Origin: Chloroflexota bacterium
GTDB lineage: Bacteria > Chloroflexota > Anaerolineae > DUEN01
Reading direction: 5' to 3'
Assembly (NCBI GenBank): GCA_013152435.1
Contig: JAADGJ010000106.1
Coordinates: forward strand, 75,598 to 139,597
DNA: 64,000 nucleotides
Made by a program: the position numbers and the translations under genes. Shown in pieces: positions 42,347-50,698 of the stretch. Every line of letters starts with the position of its first letter. Position 1 is the first letter of the stretch. A model generated the notes under the pieces. That model saw nothing but the letters and a program-made list of their open reading frames with translations, had not been told where the DNA came from and made no database searches.

Positions 42347-43528
42347 TCAGCTGCTGATGTGCATGGGCATGATGACGTGCGTGAACTCCTCCGGTCCCAC
42401 GCCAACCGGGCGGATCACCCCCGGAGCGCTGGACCGCGTGGTCTCCAGTGCCACCTGGGAGGTATCGATGACGCTGAGCACATCGATCAGATAGCGAGCG
42501 TTGAAGGCGATCTCGATGGGCTCCCCCTCCACCAACGCCTCGACCTCGCTCACGTTATCGCCGTACTCCTGAGAGGTCGCGGTGATGGTCAGCACGCCAG
42601 GGCGATCGGAGCTGCCCGGGGCGATCTGCAACCGCACGATGTTGGCCGCCTCCCGGGCGAACAGGTAGGCGACACGAACGGCCTTGAGGAACTCTGCCGT
42701 ATCCATCACCGTGCGCGTCGTCCACGATTTGGGGATGATGGCCTCATAATCCGGGAACTGGCTATCGATCAGCTGGGAGACGACATCGACCTGCTGGAAG
42801 CCGCCCTTCTCCGCGTCGTCGGCCTTGCCTTGCAGATGGAACAGCACCTGGTTGCGGGCGCGCACGACCTGGATCTGCACGGGATGCTGGTCGTCGGCAT
42901 CCCCACTGATCCGGGCGATCTCCTGCAGGGATCGCGCCGGGATGATCACCGCCAGGTTTTCGGGCACCGGCTTGCTGAGCTGGGTCAGGCGCACCGAGAG
43001 GCGAAACCCGTCGGTGGCGGCCAGGGTCAACCGATCATCCTGGAAGCGCGCATGCACGCCCGTCAGCATGGGACGGCTCTCATCCGTCGCGGCGGCAAAG
43101 GCCACCTGGTCGATCATCTTGCGCAGCGTGCCCACGGGGATCTCCACGGCATCGTTCCCCTCGGAGGTGGGAATCAGCGGGAATTCGTTCGCGTCGATTC
43201 CCTTGATGTTCGCCTCATAGCGCGCACAGCGGATGTGCAGGCTCTGAGTGCGCACGCTGAGCTCCATGTCGATCCGCTCCGCCGGCAAGGAGTTCACAAA
43301 ATCGGTCAGGAGCCGGGCCGGAACGGTCGTCGAGCCCTCCTCCTGGATCTGCGCGCCGATCCAGCAACTGATCGCGATCTCCAAATCGGTGGCAGCAAGC
43401 TTCAAGCGAGCCTGATCGGTAGCCAGCAAGATGTTCCCCAGGACCGGCAGCGTGCTGCGAGGGGAAACCGCCCGGCCGACGATGGAGAGGCCTTTCGCCA
43501 GGTTCTCTTGGAGACAGGACACACGCAC
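42347..43528 (-). CDS. dnaN: DNA polymerase III beta clamp (DnaN)
   Basis: Sliding clamp of the replicase. The 393 residues match the three-domain clamp: VSCLQENLAKGLSIVGRAVSP, ATDLEIAI, IPTSEG and the C-terminal VIMPMHIS, which corresponds to the MPMR-type ending. GTG 43528 is preferred because AGGAGGT lies 6 nt upstream and clamps begin at this point. A promoter lies at 43646-43674, leaving a ~110-nt leader. No DnaA boxes were seen around it. Confidence 0.96.
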   Translation of the reverse strand: MRVSCLQENLAKGLSIVGRAVSPRSTLPVLGNILLATDQARLKLAATDLEIAISCWIGAQIQEEGSTTVPARLLTDFVNSLPAERIDMELSVRTQSLHIRCARYEANIKGIDANEFPLIPTSEGNDAVEIPVGTLRKMIDQVAFAAATDESRPMLTGVHARFQDDRLTLAATDGFRLSVRLTQLSKPVPENLAVIIPARSLQEIARISGDADDQHPVQIQVVRARNQVLFHLQGKADDAEKGGFQQVDVVSQLIDSQFPDYEAIIPKSWTTRTVMDTAEFLKAVRVAYLFAREAANIVRLQIAPGSSDRPGVLTITATSQEYGDNVSEVEALVEGEPIEIAFNARYLIDVLSVIDTSQVALETTRSSAPGVIRPVGVGPEEFTHVIMPMHISS

Positions 43529-43645
43529 GGCTTGACCTCCTGCTTGTTGGGAGTACCGATGTTTGGGACGCCCCGGTACCACGCTGTTGAACAAAGGGAT
43601 GTCCGGCGAGGCATGTTTCATTGTCAGGCGTGCAATGCCACAAGA

Positions 43646-43674
43646 AGTATACCACCGAACGCGATGGGGCACAA
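43646..43674 (-). promoter_or_regulatory. Promoter of dnaN-recF
   Basis: Minus strand: TTGTGC (43669-43674), 17-bp spacer, TATACT (43646-43651). Confidence 0.65.
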
Positions 43675-43783
43675 CCTGTGTGGGGTAGGATAGCGAGATA
43701 TCCTGGCCGGTTCGGCCGCCGTTAGGTGAGGATCCGACCCTGATGGCGATGGTCCTCGCGCTATCGTGAGCAGGACACAGGGT

Positions 43784-43825
43784 AAAACGATCGGCGCCCC
43801 ATGATGCAGTGACGGGGCGCCGATC
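43784..43825 (-). terminator. Rho-independent terminator of the FG-GAP gene
   Basis: A 12-bp stem GATCGGCGCCCC/GGGGCGCCGATC (43789-43800/43814-43825) followed on the minus strand by TTTT (43784-43787), 26 nt after the stop codon. Confidence 0.85.
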
Positions 43826-43850
43826 GATGCAGGCGGGAGGCCGGAGAACA

Positions 43851-46421
43851 TCAGTTGGTGATGGTCAATGTCACAGGCTCCGTCGCATACAGCCAATATC
43901 CCCAGCCAGGCGACATGGTGTCCAGCGTGCTCTGCCCGGGGTTGGAGGGCTGATAGGACAGCCACTGATCGGTAGTGCCATCGTACGTGTATACCGCGGT
44001 GTACTTTCCAGCGATCGACGCCAGGGTGTCGGTGATCGGCCGGCTGGTCAGGGAAGGATAGCCGATCAGATTCCAGCCCGAACACAACGGGATCGAAGTG
44101 CTGGCCGGCTCGGCGCCACTGGCCTGCAACACGGCATCGGCCCCCGTGATCCGGATCCAGATCCCCCGGGTACGATCCAGCGAGGAGAGATTGGAGACAT
44201 AGCTCGGCAGCCCCACGCCATAGCGTTGCCAGCTCTCCGTGCAACCATCGTACGTGACGACCACGTCATACTTGCCCGCCAGGGAGCTCAAGGCGGTCGT
44301 CACCGGCGTGCCCGGCTCGGCCAGCGGGAGCGAGATGAGCTGCCAGCCCAGGGGCAGCGACCGCTGCATGCTCAACGGGGTCGCCGTGGGCGTCACGGTG
44401 GGCGTGGGCGTAAGCGTCGGCGTGGCCGTGGGAGTAGGGGTCGCGGTCGATGTCGGCGTGGCCGTGGGGGTCACCGTGGGCGTCGGGGTGAGGGTGGGCG
44501 TAGGCGAGGGCGTCGCGGTGGCCGTGGGCGTGGGTGTAGGCGTCGCCGTCGGCTCAGGCGGGGCAGCCATGGCGTACTGGCCAAACGTGGTGATCCCGGT
44601 CGCCGTGATCTTATTGTAGATGGTATCCAGCGTTTGGGATCCCACCAATTGCCACGCGGACGAAGCATCCGGCCGCCAATACAGCTGCAATCCCGATTCC
44701 ACCAACCCCGCGATCTCGCCGTTGGCGTAGTAGAAGATAAGCGTGGCCACGAAGTCCGTCTTGGTCGTGGTGATCTCCCACCAGACGGCCGCGGCGTTGG
44801 CGAGGTCAGCCGGCACCTCGCGATGTTTGACCACGGTCACATCGCCGGCCGTCCCGGACGAGAAGTCGATCTGTACATTGGTGCTCCCGAAGTCCGTACG
44901 GGGAGTATCGCCCCCGGGGATGGTCTGCGTCTGGCTGGCCACGGTCGTCCCATAGGAGGAGAGCAACAGATACGCCTGGCCGGCGCCATCAAAGGACTCA
45001 TGATCCTCATCCGCGCCCACCAGGAAGTCATCGAAGCTATCGCCGTCCACGTCGCCCACCATGGCCAGGGAGGCGCCCGCCCGACTCCCCACGCGCTCGC
45101 CCCAGAAGGAGGCGTCCGCGTTGGCCAGGCTGACGTTCGCCGCCCATCCGGAGGTCTTGCCCAGGATCAGGTACGCCTGCCCGGCCCCCTCGTCGGCCTC
45201 CCAGTTCTCCGGCGCGCCGATGAGGAAGTCATCCAGCCCGTCGCCGTTCACATCGCCGCCGCCGGCCAGCGCGGACCCGGCCGTGTCCCAGAAATCCTCG
45301 CCGACGTAGCTACCAGCGGCCACCGTGGCCAGGCTTTGATTGACCCCCCAGCCGGTGGCTTTGCCCAGGATGAGATAGATCCGGCCGGCGCCCTCAGGCA
45401 CCGTCACCCCATCCCCATAGCCGGTGGCGCCGATCAGAAGGTCATCGAACCCATCGCCGTTCACATCCCCCGCGCCGGCCACAGGAAGGCCGGCCGCCTC
45501 ATCCTGGGTCGCGCCGAGGAACGACGCGTCCGCATTGGCCAGGCTGACGTTCCGCTCCCAACCGCTCGTCTTGCCCAGGATCAGATACACCTTCCCCGCG
45601 CCGCTGAAGGCATCGCTGTTCTTCCAGGCGCCGATGAGGAAGTCATCCAACCCATCGCCATTCACGTCGCCCACACCGGCCACGGACTGCCCAGCCAGAT
45701 CCCCCGCGTTCTCGCCGATGAAGGACGCGTCGGCGTTGGCCAAGCTGGTATCCATCGCCCACCCGGAGGTCTTGCCCAGGATCAGATATACCTTTCCAGC
45801 CGATCCACCATAGGTCGGTGCGGCGATCAGGAAGTCGGCAAGTCCATCTCCGTTCACGTCCCCGGCCGGGGCGACGTCGAACCCGGCGCTATCCCCGAGA
45901 TTCTCCCCCCAGAACGACGCGTCCGCCGTCGACAGGCTCACATCTCGAGCCCAGCCACTGGCGCGACCGAAGATGAGGTACGCCTGTCCGGCCCCAGCCC
46001 CGGCCTCGCCATTGCTGGGAGCGCCGATCAGGAAATCGTCAAACCCGTCGCCATTCACGTCGCCCACGCCGGCCACGCTGGAGCCAGCCGCGTCGCTGGC
46101 CTGCTCGCCCAGGAATGAGGCGTCTGCGGCGGACAGGGAGAGGTCCTGCACCCACCCGGCGTCCTTGCCCAGGAACAGGTACACCTGCCCCGCGTCCGCG
46201 GCGCTCTCATCGTTCCCCGGCGCGGCGATCAGGAAGTCCGCGTAGCCATCTCCGTTCACATCCCCCGCCGCGGAGACGTCCGTCGCGGCGGCGTCGTTCA
46301 GGGCCTCGCCCCAGAAGGAGGCGCTGGCGCCTCCCAACGGCGTGTCGGGGGTATAATCGGCGATCACCATCGTCACGAATAAGCCAAGCAGCACAATGGC
46401 TGCGATCAGTTTCCGTATCAT
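43851..46421 (-). CDS. Secreted seven-repeat FG-GAP (integrin-alpha-like beta-propeller) protein
   Basis: 856 residues. A signal peptide (~1-21) is followed by seven FG-GAP repeats of about 65-70 residues (30-500). Each has a calcium-binding loop DVNGDG[FLY]xDFLIGAP; the seventh is DVDGDSFDD. Seven repeats would close one beta-propeller. A beta domain follows, then a ~70-residue Thr-Pro stalk and two copies of a C-terminal module (LGWQLISLPL / CSGWNLIGYP with YTYDG). No membrane anchor is visible at the end. It is probably an extracellular adhesion or binding protein. Its promoter is at 46593-46621. Confidence 0.88.
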   Translation of the reverse strand: MIRKLIAAIVLLGLFVTMVIADYTPDTPLGGASASFWGEALNDAAATDVSAAGDVNGDGYADFLIAAPGNDESAADAGQVYLFLGKDAGWVQDLSLSAADASFLGEQASDAAGSSVAGVGDVNGDGFDDFLIGAPSNGEAGAGAGQAYLIFGRASGWARDVSLSTADASFWGENLGDSAGFDVAPAGDVNGDGLADFLIAAPTYGGSAGKVYLILGKTSGWAMDTSLANADASFIGENAGDLAGQSVAGVGDVNGDGLDDFLIGAWKNSDAFSGAGKVYLILGKTSGWERNVSLANADASFLGATQDEAAGLPVAGAGDVNGDGFDDLLIGATGYGDGVTVPEGAGRIYLILGKATGWGVNQSLATVAAGSYVGEDFWDTAGSALAGGGDVNGDGLDDFLIGAPENWEADEGAGQAYLILGKTSGWAANVSLANADASFWGERVGSRAGASLAMVGDVDGDSFDDFLVGADEDHESFDGAGQAYLLLSSYGTTVASQTQTIPGGDTPRTDFGSTNVQIDFSSGTAGDVTVVKHREVPADLANAAAVWWEITTTKTDFVATLIFYYANGEIAGLVESGLQLYWRPDASSAWQLVGSQTLDTIYNKITATGITTFGQYAMAAPPEPTATPTPTPTATATPSPTPTLTPTPTVTPTATPTSTATPTPTATPTLTPTPTVTPTATPLSMQRSLPLGWQLISLPLAEPGTPVTTALSSLAGKYDVVVTYDGCTESWQRYGVGLPSYVSNLSSLDRTRGIWIRITGADAVLQASGAEPASTSIPLCSGWNLIGYPSLTSRPITDTLASIAGKYTAVYTYDGTTDQWLSYQPSNPGQSTLDTMSPGWGYWLYATEPVTLTITN

Positions 46422-46592
46422 GAAGCCTCCTCCGGCAACCCTCCCGTGGTATTCGCCCTCGTCCCATTCGTGAGATCCCTGCCCCCGAATCGCGCACGTG
46501 AACGAACCCTCTGGCGATCCCCCGGCATGGACCCGGGAAACCGCCCAATCCCTCCTGCGGAGCGCGGGTATACACCCCGCCCTCCTCCTCCC

Positions 46593-46621
46593 AAGATAGG
46601 CAAAGCAGCCCCTAACCTCAA
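46593..46621 (-). promoter_or_regulatory. Promoter of the FG-GAP gene
   Basis: Minus strand: TTGAGG (46616-46621), 17-bp spacer, TATCTT (46593-46598). The leader would be ~165 nt. Between here and the plus-strand promoter at 46886 the gap holds only a short dispersed repeat at 46846-46873. Confidence 0.5.
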
Positions 46622-46885
46622 TAGGTTATTCTGGCTACAGCATACCCCTGCATACGCCCTCGTTCCTCATTTTAGCATAAACGACTTTCCATCGACTCAC
46701 GTCCACCTGGAGCCTGGGAGCTCCTCAGCCCGGGACCGGCTCTCTCCCGATCCGAATCGGACGGATAAGGCCGGGCGAGGCGGGTAAGGGACGGGAACAA
46801 GCGAATGCCCTTCGAGGGGTTGCGCCCCCCAAGGCTCCTCGCCGTATCTCCACCGAAAAGACGCACTTTCCTCAAGGACAAATGA

Positions 46886-46914
46886 TTGACGCCGACCTGT
46901 ATCTACGGTATACT
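46886..46914 (+). promoter_or_regulatory. Promoter of the sugar ABC transporter operon
   Basis: TTGACG (46886-46891), 17-bp spacer, TATACT (46909-46914). The leader is about 57 nt. Confidence 0.8.
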
Positions 46915-46977
46915 TGATTCCGAAGCGAGGCCGGGCTGTAGGGCTCTCGAAAACCCTGACGGACCAGGGGGAACCGG

Positions 46978-48153
46978 GTGGCCGCTATGACAGCTTCTTC
47001 TGCCACACTCCCACGCGGTGGTCGCAAGCACTTCCGATGGCTGGCGATACAAGAGCAGATCACCGGCTATCTCTTCATCCTGCCGGCTGTCCTGCTCATC
47101 ACGATCTTCGGCCTGTTCCCCATCGGTTATGCCTTCTATATGAGCCTGCACCGATGGCGCGTGCGCAAGGGCGGCTTCATCGGCCTCGCCAATTACGAAA
47201 AGGCCATCGGGGACTGGACCGGCGCGCTGATCTGGATAGCCGGATTCGCCTTACTGGCCCTGGCCTACTACGTGTGGAACAACGCCTTTAAGGAGGAGAG
47301 CGATCGCAGGCTGATCGCGAAGCTCCTCGCCGCGCTGATCCTGATCGCGGCCGGGCTCGCCATCTCCTCGGGATGGGAGCGCATGCTGGAGGCCGGCGAC
47401 GAGGATTTCCTGAACTCGCTGCGCATCACCCTCTACTACGCGCTGGGGACGGTGCCGGTTGAGATCGGGCTGGCCTTGCTGCTGGCCTACATCCTCTTCC
47501 AGCAGATCCGGGGGCAGGAACTCTTCCGAATGATCTACTTCCTGCCCTATATCACCCCGGTGGTAGCCACGGCGGTGGTGTTCCGCACGATCTTCAGCCC
47601 CCGAGAGACATCGCTGATCAATCAGCTCCTTTCCCTTGTGGGGCTGGGACCATACAAATGGCTCTTCGAGCCCAAGCCGTTCACACAGGTGATGTTCGGA
47701 TGGAGCCTGGAAGGGTTCCTGGCAGGGCCCAGCATGGCCCTGGTGTCCATCATCTTCTACGGGATCTGGACTTACGTGGGCTATAACACCGTCATCTTCC
47801 TGGCAGGCCTGGGATCGATCCCCAGCGAGCTCTACGAGGCGGCTGAGATCGACGGCGCCAACGGCTGGCAGCTATTCCGTCACATCACATTGCCCCTCCT
47901 CTCCCCCGTCACGTTCTACCTGTCCCTGATCGCCTTCATCGGCACCTTCAAGGCCTTCAATCACATCTACGTGATGCGGATGCCTTCCGCACAGGGCACG
48001 GTGGACACGGCCAGCGTCACGATCTTCGATACCTTCTACAAGGCCAACCAATACGGCTATGCCACGGCGGAGGCCTTCCTCCTGTTCCTGGTGATCCTGG
48101 GACTGACGCTGGCCCAAAACAAGGTGTTCGGCGAGAGGGTCTTCTATGGCTGA
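46978..48153 (+). CDS. Sugar ABC transporter permease (MalF/UgpA-like) with an extra helix pair
   Basis: 391 residues; the family is usually about 300. The EAA loop ELYEAAEIDGANGWQLFRHITLPLL binds the ATPase. After the first helix and FIGLANYEKAIG, two extra hydrophobic segments (about 78-100 and 112-132, separated by a charged NNAFKEESDRR stretch) are inserted before the conserved FLNSLRITLYYAL. This gives about eight helices. GTG 46978 has AGGGGGA 6 nt upstream. It overlaps the second permease by 8 nt. No ATPase gene is nearby, so a shared MsmX-type ATPase is likely. Confidence 0.92.
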   Translation: MAAMTASSATLPRGGRKHFRWLAIQEQITGYLFILPAVLLITIFGLFPIGYAFYMSLHRWRVRKGGFIGLANYEKAIGDWTGALIWIAGFALLALAYYVWNNAFKEESDRRLIAKLLAALILIAAGLAISSGWERMLEAGDEDFLNSLRITLYYALGTVPVEIGLALLLAYILFQQIRGQELFRMIYFLPYITPVVATAVVFRTIFSPRETSLINQLLSLVGLGPYKWLFEPKPFTQVMFGWSLEGFLAGPSMALVSIIFYGIWTYVGYNTVIFLAGLGSIPSELYEAAEIDGANGWQLFRHITLPLLSPVTFYLSLIAFIGTFKAFNHIYVMRMPSAQGTVDTASVTIFDTFYKANQYGYATAEAFLLFLVILGLTLAQNKVFGERVFYG

Positions 48154-49054
48154 TACCGTCCAGCCCCTGGAGGAGGCGCCCGGCCGGCTGGTCCCCGTGA
48201 GCATGCGGCGCCATGCGCCGCGCGTGCGGCCGATGCGGCTCGTGCTGTATGGCATCCTGATCCTCGGCGCCGTGGTGGCCATCGTCCCCTTCTTCTGGAT
48301 GGTATCCACCTCCCTGATGACCCTGGGCGAGACGATCAACCGCCAGTGGCTCCCCAAGAAGCCCCAATTCGACAACTACGTGGAGGCGTGGACCGAGGCG
48401 AAGTTCGCCAAATACTTCGTCAATAGCGTCATCATCACCCTCACGACGCTGGCCGGCCTGCTGACCACGTCGATTCTGGCCGGATACGCGTTCGCTCGCA
48501 TCCGCTTCTGGGGACGGGAGGCCATCTTCGCCATCCTGCTGAGCACGATGATGATCCCAGACTCGGTGACGATGATCCCCAACTTCCTCATCATCCGGGG
48601 GAACATCGTCCCCCTGCCCGGAGGGTCCTGGCTGAACAGCCTGCCCGGGCTGACCGTGCCCTTCATGGCCAACGCCTTCAGCATCTTCCTGCTGCGCCAG
48701 TTCTTCGCCCAGATCCCCTGGGAGCTGTGGGACGCGGCCCGCATGGACGGGGCGGGCCACCTGCGCTTCCTGATCCGTATCGTGCTCCCCATCAGCAAGG
48801 CGCCGGTGCTGACCGTGCTCATCTTCGGGTTCATCGGGGCCTGGAACGCCTTCCTGTGGCCCTTGCTGATCACCACCCGGGACACCTGGCGCCCCCTGAT
48901 GGTGGGCCTGTGGAGCTTCGTGACAGAGGCGGGACCGGAGACCCACCTGCAGATGGCCGGCGCGGTGATCACGATCTTCCCCGTGCTGATCCTATACTTC
49001 CTGACCCAGCGACAGTTCACGGAGGGCATCGCCACATCGGGGTTGAAGGGATGA
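48146..49054 (+). CDS. Sugar ABC transporter permease (MalG/UgpE-like)
   Basis: 302 residues with six membrane helices. The EAA motif is WELWDAARMDGAGHLRFLIRIVLPISK, and the N-terminal PFFWMVSTSLMT and later GLTVPFMANAFSIFLLRQF are typical of the second permease of CUT1 importers. Its start overlaps the preceding permease by 8 nt, indicating translational coupling. The binding protein gene follows after ~150 bp. Confidence 0.94.
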   Translation: MADTVQPLEEAPGRLVPVSMRRHAPRVRPMRLVLYGILILGAVVAIVPFFWMVSTSLMTLGETINRQWLPKKPQFDNYVEAWTEAKFAKYFVNSVIITLTTLAGLLTTSILAGYAFARIRFWGREAIFAILLSTMMIPDSVTMIPNFLIIRGNIVPLPGGSWLNSLPGLTVPFMANAFSIFLLRQFFAQIPWELWDAARMDGAGHLRFLIRIVLPISKAPVLTVLIFGFIGAWNAFLWPLLITTRDTWRPLMVGLWSFVTEAGPETHLQMAGAVITIFPVLILYFLTQRQFTEGIATSGLKG

Positions 49055-49208
49055 GCGCCGACGACCTCGCATGCGAACCGCTTAGCCGAACCGACGCGCG
49101 ATCGGAAGCAGTGCCGCCCACGCCCACGGCGAGCATTGCGATTCAGCGAGTCGGTGATTCCGGAGAGGTTGCACCATATCCCATTACATTACGGAAAGGA
49201 GAGATAAG

Positions 49209-50621
49209 ATGAGAGGGAAACGTGTGTGGTTGCTGGTCGTTCTAACGGTCGCTGCACTGGTCCTGACGGCCTGCCCACAGGCAGCACCTGCGCAGCCGGC
49301 TGAGGCGCCGGCCGAGAAGCCCGCCGCGGAGGCCCCGGCCAAGGAGGCCGCCCCCGAAGGGCCAGAGGATCCCTGGGCCGACGTAGACCCCAGCGGCCAG
49401 ACCATTATCTTCTGGCATCAGCACTCCCGGCAGCGCGAGGAAGCCCTGAACGAGATCATCCAGGAGTTCAACGACACCAACGAGTACAACATCACGGTGG
49501 TTGCCGAATACCAGGGGCACTACGGCGACATCTTCAACAAGATGTTGGCCGTCCTGAACACCGAGGACGTGCCCGACCTGGTGGTGGCCTACCAGAACCA
49601 GGCGGCCACATACCAGCTGGCGGACGCCCTGGTGGACATGACCTCCCTGGTTGAAAGCCCCAAGTGGGGGCTGACGGAGGAGGAGAAGGCCGATTTCTTC
49701 CCCGCCTTCTTCAAGCAGGACATCTTCCCCACCTTCGGCAACGCGCGCCTGGGCTTCCCGCCCAACCGCTCCATGGAGGTGATGTACTACAACATCGAGT
49801 GGCTGAAGGAGCTGGGATACGATGGGCCGCCCACCACGCCGGATGAGTTCAAGGAGATGGCCTGCAAGGCGGTGCAGCAGCCCTTCAGCAAGGCGACAGC
49901 GGAAGGCAGCATGGGCTATGAGCTGAGCATCGACGCCTCGCGCTTCGCCAGCTGGACCTTCGCCTTCGGCGGCGACATCTTCGACTACGAGAAGAACCAG
50001 TACACCTACAACAGCGAGGCGGCCATCGCGGCCATGAACTTCATCCAGGACCTGTTCAACAACGGGTGCGCCAGCGTGGTGACGGAGCGCTACGGCGACC
50101 AGACGGACTTCGGCGCGGGCCGCCTGCTCTTCACGGTGGGCTCCAGCTCCGGGCTGCCCTACTACCGCGCGGCCGTGGGCGAGGGCGCCCAATTCGACTG
50201 GAGCGTGGCGGCCATCCCCCATGTGACGCCCGATCCGGTCATGAACATCTACGGCGCCAGCGTCAGCATGCCCAAGACCACGCCGGAGCGCGAGCTGGCC
50301 ACGTGGATCTTCGTCAAGTACTTCACCAGCCCCGACGTACAGGCCAAGTGGGCCATGGTCAGCAACTACTTCCCCGTGCGCAAGAGCGCGGCGGAGAAGC
50401 TGACGGACTACTTCGAGGCCAACCCGGCCTACAAGACGGCCTTTGAGCTGCTGCCCTACGGCAAGTACGAGCCGCCCGTCCCGGGCTATGACTTCGTGCG
50501 GGACAAGGTGCGGGAGGCCATGGCGGCCATCGCCGACGGGGCCGATGTGCAGAGCACCCTCGATCAGCTGACCGAGGAGGCCAACCAGATCCTGGCCGAG
50601 CAGATGGCAGAGCTCAAATAA
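49209..50621 (+). CDS. Sugar-binding lipoprotein of the ABC transporter (CUT1)
   Basis: 470 residues. The signal peptide ends in lipobox LTAC; an Ala/Pro/Glu-rich linker follows. The mature protein is a cluster B solute-binding fold: TIIFWHQHSRQREEALNEII near the start, then PDLVVAYQNQA and PPNRSMEVMYYN. It resembles glycerol-3-phosphate/oligosaccharide-binding proteins; the ligand is not determinable. AAGGAGA precedes ATG 49209. It ends at a strong terminator. Its separate ~150-bp gap may let it be made in excess over the permeases. Confidence 0.93.
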   Translation: MRGKRVWLLVVLTVAALVLTACPQAAPAQPAEAPAEKPAAEAPAKEAAPEGPEDPWADVDPSGQTIIFWHQHSRQREEALNEIIQEFNDTNEYNITVVAEYQGHYGDIFNKMLAVLNTEDVPDLVVAYQNQAATYQLADALVDMTSLVESPKWGLTEEEKADFFPAFFKQDIFPTFGNARLGFPPNRSMEVMYYNIEWLKELGYDGPPTTPDEFKEMACKAVQQPFSKATAEGSMGYELSIDASRFASWTFAFGGDIFDYEKNQYTYNSEAAIAAMNFIQDLFNNGCASVVTERYGDQTDFGAGRLLFTVGSSSGLPYYRAAVGEGAQFDWSVAAIPHVTPDPVMNIYGASVSMPKTTPERELATWIFVKYFTSPDVQAKWAMVSNYFPVRKSAAEKLTDYFEANPAYKTAFELLPYGKYEPPVPGYDFVRDKVREAMAAIADGADVQSTLDQLTEEANQILAEQMAELK

Positions 50622-50649
50622 CCAGGGCAGGTGATCATCGCACGCGAAA

Positions 50650-50676
50650 GGGCGGCGCTTCCAGCGCCGCCCTTTT
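50650..50676 (+). terminator. Rho-independent terminator of the sugar ABC operon
   Basis: A 10-bp stem GGGCGGCGCT/AGCGCCGCCC (50650-50659/50663-50672) followed by TTTT. Confidence 0.88.
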
Positions 50677-50698
50677 CTCATCCCACGACTCGCCCGCC

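Noticed and set aside
40970-43693. A very long plus-strand open frame opposite recF and dnaN
   Set aside because: It is the antisense of two certain genes; high GC suppresses stops. Its protein has no family features.
42347-43850. Replication origin next to dnaN
   Set aside because: No DnaA boxes or AT-rich unwinding region were seen, and dnaA is not present.
43809-46118. Long plus-strand open frame with Arg/Gly-rich repeats
   Set aside because: It mirrors the FG-GAP repeats of the real minus-strand gene.
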